Below the pieces are notes generated by a model. That model was not told where the DNA came from and made no database searches. It saw only the letters and a list, made by a program, of their open reading frames with translations. From NCBI RefSeq assembly GCF_024362345.1, contig NZ_CP101505.1, positions 1,509,501 to 1,573,500 on the forward strand: a stretch of 64,000 nt of DNA. Reading direction: 5' to 3'. Of this stretch, positions 9,751 through 17,648 are shown piece by piece; within the stretch, counting starts at the first letter, position 1, and each line of letters opens with the position of its first letter. Source of the stretch: Polaribacter dokdonensis (GTDB lineage Bacteria > Bacteroidota > Bacteroidia > Flavobacteriales > Flavobacteriaceae). A program made the translations under genes and the position numbers.

Positions 9751-10806
9751 TTATTGAATTGCCTTTATTACTGCTTTTGGTGCTTCTTTCTTTGTACCAT
9801 CAAAACCTTCTACACCACCAACAGTAGTATATTTCATTACGTATTTTTTATCTGGATAAATTCTTTTATAAGCACTTTGACACATTAATGTTGCTTCATG
9901 AAAACCACATAAAATCAGTTTTAATTTACCTGGATATGTGTTTACATCTCCAATTGCGTAAATTCCTGGAATGTTAGTTTGATAATCTAAAGCGTTATTT
10001 ACTTTAATTGCATTTTTTTCAATTTCTAAGCCCCAATTTGCAATAGGCCCTAATTTTGGTGATAATCCAAAAAGCGGAATAAAATGATCTGCATCAATAA
10101 TAAAACCATCTTCACCTTTCTTTTCTACAACTACACCTGTTACTTTATCATCGCCTAAAATACCTTTTACTTCTGCTGGAGTTACGATATTTATCTTCCC
10201 TAAATTTTTTAATTCTTGCGCTTTTTCTACAGAATCTAAAGCACCTCTAAATTCATTTCTTCTGTGAATTAAAGTTACTTCTGATGCCACATCAGATAAA
10301 AAAATTGCCCAGTCTAAAGCAGAATCTCCTCCACCAGAAATTACCACCTTTTTATTTCTATATAATTCTGGCTCCTTAATAATATACTCAACACCTTTAT
10401 CTTCAAAATTTGCTAGGTTTTCAATTAATGGCTTTCTTGGCTCAAAAGACCCTAAACCACCAGCAATAGCAACAACTTTTGCATGATGTTTTGTACCTTT
10501 ATTTGTAGTTACAATAAAGGTTCCATCTTCTAACTTATCGATTGTTTCTGCTCTTTCTCCCAAGGTAAATCCAGGCTCAAATTGTTTGGTTTGCTCTAAC
10601 AGTTTTGTTGTTAAATCGCCTGCTAAAATCTCTGGATAAGCAGGAATATCATAAATAGGTTTCTTAGGATAAATTTCTGAACATTGACCTCCAGGTTGTG
10701 GTAAAGCATCAATTAAATGACATTTTAGTTTTAATAAACCTGCTTCAAAAATTGTGAATAAACCTGTTGGTCCTGCTCCAATTATTAATATATCTGTTGT
10801 AATCAT
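9751..10806 (-). CDS. Ferredoxin-NADP reductase, thioredoxin-reductase-like type
   Basis: A 351-residue two-dinucleotide-domain flavoprotein. The FAD site is IIGAGPTGLFTIFEAG at the N-terminus, the NADPH site is KKVVISGGGDSALDWA (about residue 150), and the late FAD motif is IYAIGDV (about 287). There is no CxxC redox pair in the NADPH domain, so it is the YumC-like ferredoxin reductase and not a thioredoxin reductase. The N-terminal LPQPGGQC segment is typical of that group. With the adjacent ferredoxin it forms a plausible NADPH-to-sulfite-reductase electron chain in the same operon. Confidence 0.88.
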   Translation of the reverse strand: MITTDILIIGAGPTGLFTIFEAGLLKLKCHLIDALPQPGGQCSEIYPKKPIYDIPAYPEILAGDLTTKLLEQTKQFEPGFTLGERAETIDKLEDGTFIVTTNKGTKHHAKVVAIAGGLGSFEPRKPLIENLANFEDKGVEYIIKEPELYRNKKVVISGGGDSALDWAIFLSDVASEVTLIHRRNEFRGALDSVEKAQELKNLGKINIVTPAEVKGILGDDKVTGVVVEKKGEDGFIIDADHFIPLFGLSPKLGPIANWGLEIEKNAIKVNNALDYQTNIPGIYAIGDVNTYPGKLKLILCGFHEATLMCQSAYKRIYPDKKYVMKYTTVGGVEGFDGTKKEAPKAVIKAIQ

Positions 10807-10821
10807 CTTTCTTAATCTTAT

Positions 10822-11397
10822 TTATTTTTCAACCAAACTTTTTGTGAATTCGTTTAGCTTTTCTACTTTTTCTTCAAAGTCTCCTTTGATGGTTTTTCTA
10901 TATTTATTTAAATTTTTTACCAAATCATCTATATTTTCTGGAATTACTTCCTCAAAAAACTGACGTAATCTTTTGGCTGTTGTTGGCGATTTTCCATTGG
11001 TAGAAATAGCCACTTTTACATTTCCTTTAGTTACGATTCCACCCATATAAAAATCACAATATGGAGGATTATCTGCAACATTAACCAACTTTGCTTCTGC
11101 CCTGCAATCTTTCCAAACTTGAACATTTACTTCAGGAACATCTGTTGTTGCAACCACTATATGTCTGCCTTGTAAATATTTTTTTTGATAAATATCATTC
11201 ACTAAAGTAACACAGCCTTTTTTAGCTAATTTAATTGTGCCCTCTCTAAACATTGGTGAAACCATTAAAACTTTTGCATCTGGACTTGACTTTAACAGGA
11301 ATGTTAATTTTTCTTCTGCTACAAAACCACCACCAACAATTAAAACGTTTAAGTTTTTAGTTTTTAAAAAAACAGGATATAGATTATTTCTTTCCAT
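10822..11397 (-). CDS. Precorrin-2 dehydrogenase / sirohydrochlorin ferrochelatase (CysG N-terminal type)
   Basis: A 191-residue protein with an NAD-binding motif VLIVGGGFVAEEK near the N-terminus, followed by the conserved FYMGGIVTKGNVKVAISTNGKSPTTAKRLR region in parts (about 115-145), characteristic of the siroheme synthase Met8p/CysG N-terminal domain. It oxidises precorrin-2 to sirohydrochlorin and, in the Met8p family, also inserts iron. No separate ferrochelatase gene is in this cluster, so the bifunctional reading is reasonable. It sits directly downstream of cobA and provides siroheme for the sulfite reductase two genes upstream. Confidence 0.88.
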   Translation of the reverse strand: MERNNLYPVFLKTKNLNVLIVGGGFVAEEKLTFLLKSSPDAKVLMVSPMFREGTIKLAKKGCVTLVNDIYQKKYLQGRHIVVATTDVPEVNVQVWKDCRAEAKLVNVADNPPYCDFYMGGIVTKGNVKVAISTNGKSPTTAKRLRQFFEEVIPENIDDLVKNLNKYRKTIKGDFEEKVEKLNEFTKSLVEK

Positions 11398-11406
11398 TTC
11401 TAAAAC

Positions 11407-12177
11407 CTAAACAGCTATAGCCTTTGTATTTTCTTGTTGCACACTTTGTAAAATTGCTCTGTGATTTACAACATCACCTAAAACAATAATTGCAGGATTA
11501 CTTAACTCTTGCTCTTTAACCACATTTAAAATAGTATTAACTGTACCAATACCCACTTTTTCTCTAGAAGTTGTACCTTCTTGAATGATAGCTACAGGTA
11601 AATCTTGTTTTCCTTCTTTTTGAAATAAAGCAACTATTTGAGGTAGTTTACTCATGCCCATTAAAACCACAACTGTTGCATTCGATTTTGCTGCTAGTTG
11701 TACATCACCAGAAATTTTATGTTCTTTTGTAGTACCAGTAATTACCCAGAAACTTTCTGCACTTCCTCTTTTTGTTAATGGAATATTTTGATAAGCAGGT
11801 ACTGCTAAAGACGAAGAAATACCTGGAACAACAGCAACTTCTATTTGATGACTTGCAGCGAATTCCATTTCTTCTGCACCTCTTCCAAAAATAAAAGGAT
11901 CACCACCTTTTAAACGAACTACATGTCCATGAGAATTTGCTCTTGCAACAATTAAATCGTTGATTTGTTCTTGTTGATATTTATAGCAACCACGTCTTTT
12001 ACCCACAAAAATCAATTCTGCCTTTTTATTTACATACTCTAATAATTCTTTATTAACTAAAGCATCATACAAAACAACATCTGCAGATTTTAAGGCCTTA
12101 ATTGCTTTTAGGGTAATTAAATCTACATCTCCAGGTCCTGCTCCAACAACAGTTAATTTTGGTCTTCTTAATCTCAT
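11407..12177 (-). CDS. cobA: Uroporphyrinogen-III C-methyltransferase
   Basis: A 256-residue SAM-dependent methyltransferase that makes precorrin-2 from uroporphyrinogen III, the first step of siroheme synthesis. Signatures are VVGAGPGDVDLITLKA at the N-terminus, VVRLKGGDPFIFGRG (about residues 85-100) and VPGISSS. It is a stand-alone SUMT; the dehydrogenase half of CysG is the next gene. The position immediately after the sulfite reductase (5-base gap) fits supply of the siroheme cofactor. Confidence 0.95.
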   Translation of the reverse strand: MRLRRPKLTVVGAGPGDVDLITLKAIKALKSADVVLYDALVNKELLEYVNKKAELIFVGKRRGCYKYQQEQINDLIVARANSHGHVVRLKGGDPFIFGRGAEEMEFAASHQIEVAVVPGISSSLAVPAYQNIPLTKRGSAESFWVITGTTKEHKISGDVQLAAKSNATVVVLMGMSKLPQIVALFQKEGKQDLPVAIIQEGTTSREKVGIGTVNTILNVVKEQELSNPAIIVLGDVVNHRAILQSVQQENTKAIAV

Positions 12178-12182
12178 GCTTT

Positions 12183-14285
12183 CTAATTATTAACTACTGC
12201 TTTGGCTACAGACTCTTCTCTAAAAATTCTAACTTTTTCTAAAAATACCTCAGCATCTTTAATATATTTCTTGGCAAATTCTTCTTTAGGAGCATATTTA
12301 TTTATCTGATAAATTAAATCAGAAAATGAACCTTGTAGATTGATTTTGTAAGAAGTGATATAAAACTCATCAAACTGCTTAATAATGTTTGCTTGTGAAT
12401 TTGTTTTAATATTTTCTGCCAATAACATTGCTTTAGCTGAATTTACTAAAGAACTATATGCATGATAAATAGCACTTGAATACACAGAATTTACAAATGA
12501 TTCTTTGGCTTTATCAATCTTTTCTTCGCTTTCTAAAAACAGTGTAGCAATTAAATCTATAACAACTCCTGCACATTCTCCAATTCCTATTTCTTTTTTA
12601 TAAACCTCATTATTTCCCCAGTCTATAAAATCTTCTTGTGTTAAATTGCTAGTGTCTTGTAAGTCATTCAAAAAATTATAAAAATACTTTTCACCCTTTT
12701 CTTTGTAATAGTCTACAAACTGCAAGCCATTTGCATTTGCTTCAAAATCATCTAAAATTCTACGCATTGCTTCTGGTCCTCTTCTACTTGGTACTTTAAC
12801 TACTTTATCTGCAAAAACACCTTGACCATTTCCTAAATTTCCACCACCTAAAAGTACTTGTAATGCAGGCGCAACTAATTTTTCTGGAGTTCTAACAGAC
12901 ATCCCTTGAAAACCAATATTAGCCATATTGTGTTGTCCACATGCATTCATACAACCACTTATCTTTATTACTAAATCTTCGTTTTCTAAATATTGAGGAT
13001 ATTCTTTTGCAATAACTTTTTCTAACTCTTCTGCAATTCCTGTACTACTTGCAATTCCTAAATTACAGGTATCTGTACCTGGACAAGCTGTTATATCTAC
13101 AGCCTTATTGTAACCTGCTTCTACAAAATCTAATTTCTTTAATTCTTGATAAAAGAAAGGTACCAAGTCTGTTTTTACAAATGGAATTAAAATATTCTGA
13201 CGTAAAGACAATCTAATTTCGCTTGCTGCATATTTATCTACCAAATCTGCTAACAACCTGGCTTTGTCTGTATAAAAATCTCCCAATAAAACTTTGATTC
13301 CGATTGCAACAAAACCTTGTTGTTTCTGTGGAATTACATTTGTAGATTTCCATAAATCAAAAGCCTTTTGGTCTTTAATTTCAACTTTTGGAGCATTAAC
13401 AGTAACAGGTTTTGAAACCTCATAAGCATCAGCATCTATCTTTACAGATTTAAATTCAATTGCTTTTTGTTCTTTTAAAATTAATTCTCTAAAAGCATCT
13501 AAACCTATATCCTTTAATAAGAATTTCATTCTAGCTTTGGCTCTACTTTTACGTTCACCATATCTATCAAAAATTCTTAAAACACCCTCCATTAAAGGAA
13601 TTATTTTATCGCTAGCAACAAATTCATACAATAAATCTGCATGCCTTGGTTGAGATCCTAAACCTCCACCAATCATTACTTTAAAACCACGAATTCCGTT
13701 TTCGATTTTAGCGATAAAACCTAAATCGTGCATGTAAGATAAACCTGTATCTTCATCAGAAGCAGAAAATGAAACCTTGAATTTACGACCCATCTCTTGA
13801 CAAATTGGGTTTCTTAAAAAGAATCGAAAAAGTGCATCTGCATAAGGTGAAACATCAAAAGGTTCATTAACATCAATCCCTGCAGTTTCTGATGCTGTTA
13901 CATTTCTAACTGTATTACCACATGCTTCTCTTAGAGTTACATTATCTCTTTCTAATTCTGCCCATAATTGTGGTGTTCTATTCAAATCTACATAATGAAT
14001 TTGAATGTCTTGACGTGTTGTAATATGTAATCTACCTCTAGAATATTCATCTGAAACATCTGCAATTCTCTTTAGTTGATGACTTTTAACTTTACCATAA
14101 GGTAATTTTATACGAATCATCTGAACTCCTTGCTGACGCTGACCATACACACCCCTTGCTAAACGTAAACTTCTAAATTTTTCTTCATCAATTTGTAGAT
14201 TATTGAATGCTGCAATTTTATCTGCTAACTCAATAATATCTTTTTCTACAACTGGATTTTCTATTTCTGTTCTAAAACTTTGCAT
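12183..14285 (-). CDS. Ferredoxin-type sulfite (nitrite) reductase with helical HEPN-like C-terminal extension
   Basis: A 700-residue siroheme/[4Fe-4S] reductase. The first 550 or so residues match the family: NTVRNVTASETAGI (about 128-141), then cluster ligands CPGTDTC (about 400-406) and CMNAC (about 440-444) with the usual spacing. It reduces sulfite to sulfide with six electrons, presumably from the ferredoxin encoded downstream. The last 135 or so residues (from about 565) are an extra alpha-helical domain, with a segment SSAIYHAYSSLVNSAKAMLL resembling HEPN helices but without an RxxxxH nuclease motif. Context with cysDNH, cobA and siroheme dehydrogenase points to sulfite rather than nitrite as substrate. 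Confidence 0.88.
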   Translation of the reverse strand: MQSFRTEIENPVVEKDIIELADKIAAFNNLQIDEEKFRSLRLARGVYGQRQQGVQMIRIKLPYGKVKSHQLKRIADVSDEYSRGRLHITTRQDIQIHYVDLNRTPQLWAELERDNVTLREACGNTVRNVTASETAGIDVNEPFDVSPYADALFRFFLRNPICQEMGRKFKVSFSASDEDTGLSYMHDLGFIAKIENGIRGFKVMIGGGLGSQPRHADLLYEFVASDKIIPLMEGVLRIFDRYGERKSRAKARMKFLLKDIGLDAFRELILKEQKAIEFKSVKIDADAYEVSKPVTVNAPKVEIKDQKAFDLWKSTNVIPQKQQGFVAIGIKVLLGDFYTDKARLLADLVDKYAASEIRLSLRQNILIPFVKTDLVPFFYQELKKLDFVEAGYNKAVDITACPGTDTCNLGIASSTGIAEELEKVIAKEYPQYLENEDLVIKISGCMNACGQHNMANIGFQGMSVRTPEKLVAPALQVLLGGGNLGNGQGVFADKVVKVPSRRGPEAMRRILDDFEANANGLQFVDYYKEKGEKYFYNFLNDLQDTSNLTQEDFIDWGNNEVYKKEIGIGECAGVVIDLIATLFLESEEKIDKAKESFVNSVYSSAIYHAYSSLVNSAKAMLLAENIKTNSQANIIKQFDEFYITSYKINLQGSFSDLIYQINKYAPKEEFAKKYIKDAEVFLEKVRIFREESVAKAVVNN

Positions 14286-14372
14286 GGCACTTTTGTTTAA
14301 ATTATAAGAGCATAAAGTTGAAAAGCTACTCTAATCAACTTTACATCTCTTAAACTTCTTCTTTTTGTTTTC

Positions 14373-15620
14373 TTATTTTATGAAACCAACACCTACTGTG
14401 TTGTTTGTTTTTGGATTGATTAAAATAAATGATCCATTAGATTTATTCTTTTTGTAACTGTCTACCAATAAAGGTTTACTCAGCTTTAGTTGTATATCTC
14501 CAATCTGATTTAATTCTAATGCTTCAGGATTTTCTTCTATACCAGAAAAATCGGTTTTAATAATGCTAGACAAGTTGGTTACTTTGGCTTGCCCATCATT
14601 TACACCATGTTTGATATAATATTTTTGAGAAATTTGCAATAGGTCTTTATCCATCCAACAGATGGTAGCATCTAATTGCTTGGTAATTGTGGGCTCTTCT
14701 GCAACTTTAACTAACATATCTCCTCTGCTAACATTTACATTATCTTCTAACGTAATTGTTACAGCACTTCCGCTTTTTGCTTTGGCATATTCTTTATCAA
14801 AAAAGTGAATGCTCTTTATTTTAGATTTTATTTTTGATGGTAAAACAGCAACCTCTTCACCTATTTCTAAATCACCACCATAAACTTTACCTGCATATCC
14901 TCTAAAATCATGAAATTCGTTTGTTTTTGGTCTGATTACAGTTTGTACAGGAAAACGTGTTTGAGATTCATCATTAATATCTTTAGTATCTAAATTTTCT
15001 AAATGATGCATTAAGGTTTGGCCTTTATACCAACTCATATTTTCTGATGGTTCAACTACATTATCACCTTTTAGAGCAGATAAAGGAATAAAGGTTAAAT
15101 TCTGACCTTTATATTCGCTTTTACTAGCTAGGTATTCAATTTCTCCCTTAATAGTGTTGTATTTCTCTTCAGAATAATCAACCAAATCCATTTTATTAAT
15201 GGCAATTACAACATCTTTAATTCTTAATAAATTATTGATAAAAAAATGTCTGTAGGTTTGTTCTACAACTCCATTTCTAGCATCAATTAAAACAATAGAA
15301 GCTTGAGCTGTAGAAGCACCTGTAACCATATTTCTGGTATATTCTATATGACCTGGAGTATCTGCAATAATAAAACTTTTGCTTGGTGTAGAAAAGTAAA
15401 TATGAGCAACATCAATTGTAATACCTTGTTCACGTTCTGCAACCAAACCATCTGTAGCCAAAGAAAAATCTAAATAATCGAATCCTCTTTGTTTACTTTT
15501 TTCTTCTATAGCCTCTAACTTATCATCTGTAAGAGATTTTGTATCGTATAAAATTCTACCAATTAAGGTACTTTTACCATCATCTACACTACCTGCTGTT
15601 GCTATTTTTAATACTTTCAT
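14373..15620 (-). CDS. cysN: Sulfate adenylyltransferase GTPase subunit
   Basis: A 415-residue EF-Tu-like GTPase that drives ATP sulfurylase. The P-loop is AGSVDDGKST, the switch region includes EREQGITIDVAH, followed by DTPGH and the specificity motif NKMD. The chosen start gives MKVLKIATAG. A longer frame open to 15701 would overlap the cysD end and adds an unconserved extension, so it is rejected. There is no C-terminal APS kinase domain, since the length ends after the beta-barrel domains. It follows cysD closely and together they form APS from sulfate and ATP. Confidence 0.94.
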   Translation of the reverse strand: MKVLKIATAGSVDDGKSTLIGRILYDTKSLTDDKLEAIEEKSKQRGFDYLDFSLATDGLVAEREQGITIDVAHIYFSTPSKSFIIADTPGHIEYTRNMVTGASTAQASIVLIDARNGVVEQTYRHFFINNLLRIKDVVIAINKMDLVDYSEEKYNTIKGEIEYLASKSEYKGQNLTFIPLSALKGDNVVEPSENMSWYKGQTLMHHLENLDTKDINDESQTRFPVQTVIRPKTNEFHDFRGYAGKVYGGDLEIGEEVAVLPSKIKSKIKSIHFFDKEYAKAKSGSAVTITLEDNVNVSRGDMLVKVAEEPTITKQLDATICWMDKDLLQISQKYYIKHGVNDGQAKVTNLSSIIKTDFSGIEENPEALELNQIGDIQLKLSKPLLVDSYKKNKSNGSFILINPKTNNTVGVGFIK

Positions 15621-15645
15621 TTTGTTTTCTCTTTTGGTAAATTGA

Positions 15646-16551
15646 TTAAAAGTAACCTTGTTGTTTTCTTTTTTCCATTGCAGCTTCAGAACGTTTATCA
15701 TCTATTCTTGCTCCTCTTTCAGAAATGGAGGAATCTCTAATTTCTTCAACCACTTTTGTAATGTCTATAGCTTCTGACAAAACTGCTGCTGTACAGCTCA
15801 TGTCTCCCACAGTTCTAAACCTTACCATTCTTTCAACCACTTTTTCTTCTTCATCTCTGTAGACTACTTCATCTGCAGCAGACCAAATCATACCATCTCT
15901 TACAAATGTTTTACGTTTATGTGCAAAATAGATAGAAGGTATTTCTATTTCTTCTTGTTTGATGTAAGACCAAACATCCAATTCTGTCCAGTTAGAAATT
16001 GGAAAAACACGTACATTTTGGCCTAAATCAATTCGTCCATTTAGCATATCAAAAACCTCTGGACGTTGATTTTTTTCATCCCATTGACCAAAATCGTCTC
16101 TAACAGAAAAGATTCTTTCTTTAGCTCTAGCTTTTTCTTCATCTCTTCTTGCACCACCAATACAAGCATCAAAACCAAATTCTTCAATAGCATCGAGTAA
16201 GGTTTCTGTCTGCAACATATTTCTACTTGCATATCTACCAGATTCTTCTTTTACCCTTCCAGAATCGATATTATCTTGTACGTTTCTTACAATTAGTTCT
16301 ACACCTAATTCTTTTGCTAATCGATCTCTAAATTCTATAGTTTCTGGAAAGTTATGACCAGTATCAATATGTAATAATGGAAAAGGTATTTTTGCTGGGT
16401 AAAATGCTTTTTGCGCTAAACGTACTAATGTGATACTGTCTTTACCTCCAGAAAAAAGCAGCACAGGTTTTTCGAATTGCGCTTGTACTTCTCTAAATAT
16501 ATATATGGCTTCACTTTCTAAAGCATCTACTTGTATTGTGTTTTGATTCAT
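15646..16551 (-). CDS. cysD: Sulfate adenylyltransferase subunit 2
   Basis: A 301-residue N-type ATP pyrophosphatase. The PP-loop SGGKDSI lies near residue 35 and the protein ends with the typical KRKQQGYF tail. It forms adenylyl sulfate together with CysN. The start at 16551 (MNQNTIQVDALE) matches the family; the frame opens 10 codons earlier, at 16581, but that would overlap cysH. The order cysH-cysD-cysN is the common one and the genes are tightly spaced. Confidence 0.94.
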   Translation of the reverse strand: MNQNTIQVDALESEAIYIFREVQAQFEKPVLLFSGGKDSITLVRLAQKAFYPAKIPFPLLHIDTGHNFPETIEFRDRLAKELGVELIVRNVQDNIDSGRVKEESGRYASRNMLQTETLLDAIEEFGFDACIGGARRDEEKARAKERIFSVRDDFGQWDEKNQRPEVFDMLNGRIDLGQNVRVFPISNWTELDVWSYIKQEEIEIPSIYFAHKRKTFVRDGMIWSAADEVVYRDEEEKVVERMVRFRTVGDMSCTAAVLSEAIDITKVVEEIRDSSISERGARIDDKRSEAAMEKRKQQGYF

Positions 16552-16562
16552 AATCATATCTT

Positions 16563-17177
16563 TTATATATGTAAACCACATTCTCTGTTACTTTCTACTT
16601 TTGTTGGATCGAAATATGTGAATTCATTTGGTAAATTCTTTTCTTTCAAATACGCATCTAATTGTTCATCTGACCAATGGTAAAAAGGACTCACTTTTAA
16701 AATTCCGTCTTTGCTTATAGAAACAATATCTATACTATTTCTAAATGCAGTTTGCCCTTTTCTAAGGTTTGTAAACCAAAAATCTGGTTGATGTTCTTTC
16801 ATTGCTCTAGCAAAAGGCTCTAACTTTACTTGCTCTGTAAAAAGTGCATGTTTTGCATCATCTATTGATGGCACTCCTAAAACTACATTTCTATGTGCAA
16901 CAGTTTGTTTTGGTGTATATAATTGAATGTTTAAATTCAGTTTTTGAATAATTTCTTCTGCGTGTTTATAAGTTTGTACTGTATTATAACCAGTGTCACA
17001 CCAAATTACTTTTATGTTCTTATCAACTTCTGTGACCGCATTTAAAATAGCTACTTCATAAGGTCTAAAGTTGGTAGTAATTAAAGCATTCTTAGCTAAT
17101 GAAATAGCCCAAGAAATTATTTCTGATGGACTTTTATCTTGTAATTCTTTATTAATTTTATCTAAATCTAGGTTCAT
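16563..17177 (-). CDS. cysH: Phosphoadenylyl-sulfate reductase (CysH), cluster-less type
   Basis: A 204-residue PAPS/APS reductase-family protein of the PP-loop superfamily, with the catalytic cysteine near the C-terminus in SNRECGLHI and the arginine-rich LRKGQTAFR segment. It lacks the paired cysteines (CC and CxxC) that hold the [4Fe-4S] cluster in APS reductases, so by family rules it should act on PAPS and use thioredoxin. No APS kinase is encoded nearby. The start at 17177 overlaps the upstream stop as TAATG; an in-frame ATG at 17189 would add four residues. Confidence 0.9.
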   Translation of the reverse strand: MNLDLDKINKELQDKSPSEIISWAISLAKNALITTNFRPYEVAILNAVTEVDKNIKVIWCDTGYNTVQTYKHAEEIIQKLNLNIQLYTPKQTVAHRNVVLGVPSIDDAKHALFTEQVKLEPFARAMKEHQPDFWFTNLRKGQTAFRNSIDIVSISKDGILKVSPFYHWSDEQLDAYLKEKNLPNEFTYFDPTKVESNRECGLHI

Positions 17178-17440
17178 TATTTTCCCCATTTTATTTTATT
17201 CCAAATTCTTTCATGAAAAAAATAGAGCAATAGTTTTGTTATAAAATCTATAGAGGCAATAGAGGTTGCTAAAGCAATTTCTCCAGTAAGCACGTAAGAA
17301 ACAATAAGCGTATCTAAAGTACCAACAACTCTCCAACTCAAAGCTTTTATTACACTCCTTAAAGGTTTTTCTGATGATTGAGCATCTTTAAAACTTTTAC
17401 TTTCTGATTTTTTATGAAGTAAAACTTGGTCTAAAATCAT
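17177..17440 (-). CDS. DUF2061 membrane protein, first gene of the sulfate operon
   Basis: An 87-residue protein whose C-terminal two thirds match DUF2061: SVIKALSWRVVGTLDTLIVSY, two hydrophobic spans (about residues 35-55 and 60-75), and a HERIW segment near the end. The N-terminal 25 residues are polar and variable. Its function is not known; DUF2061 genes are repeatedly found beside sulfate activation genes, which suggests a membrane role linked to sulfate use. It is the promoter-proximal gene here and its stop overlaps the cysH start. Confidence 0.82.
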   Translation of the reverse strand: MILDQVLLHKKSESKSFKDAQSSEKPLRSVIKALSWRVVGTLDTLIVSYVLTGEIALATSIASIDFITKLLLYFFHERIWNKIKWGK

Positions 17441-17466
17441 TTCTAATATTGTCTATTTTTATTACC

Positions 17467-17495
17467 CTACTTATTTAGTAGAGTATGCAAACATA
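17467..17495 (-). promoter_or_regulatory. Promoter of the sulfate assimilation operon with overlapping palindrome
   Basis: The minus strand has TATGTTTG (17488-17495), a perfect TAnnTTTG -7 element, 47 bases before the first gene. Immediately downstream, where transcription should begin, is a palindrome CTACT-N5-AGTAG (17467-17481). A repressor bound there would block initiation. The Rrf2 regulator encoded at 18882-19310 is the nearest candidate, by context only. Confidence 0.55.
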
Positions 17496-17648
17496 CATCA
17501 ATTATATTCAAATAATAAGACTATAATATTATTTTTTACATAAACCCCATAGATTTAGTAGATTAATAAATTTTAATTGAATTATTTAAAGATATTATAC
17601 CTTAAAATCTATTTGTTTAAGAAAAGCGTTTAAAAAATTAAGAATGGA

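Noticed and set aside
12183..12600. HEPN-like domain as a toxin RNase
   Set aside because: No RxxxxH motif and no MNT antitoxin nearby; it is fused to a metabolic enzyme.
14314..14342. Hairpin AAAGTTGA/TCAACTTT between cysN and the sulfite reductase gene
   Set aside because: No U-run follows, so it is not a convincing terminator. It may be an mRNA processing or stabilising element, but nothing more can be said.
15620..15701. Longer cysN start at 15701
   Set aside because: It would overlap the end of cysD and adds residues unrelated to the family; the start at 15620 matches the conserved N-terminus.
16041..16232. Minus-strand ORF within cysD
   Set aside because: Alternative frame of cysD with no family features.
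17473..17562. Direct repeat ATTTAGTAGA at 17473-17482 and 17553-17562
   Set aside because: A similar string, TTTAGTAGATTA, recurs upstream of prc near 46539, where it looks like part of a degenerate promoter; in AT-rich DNA this is weak evidence for an operator. Only the true palindrome at 17467-17481 is kept.
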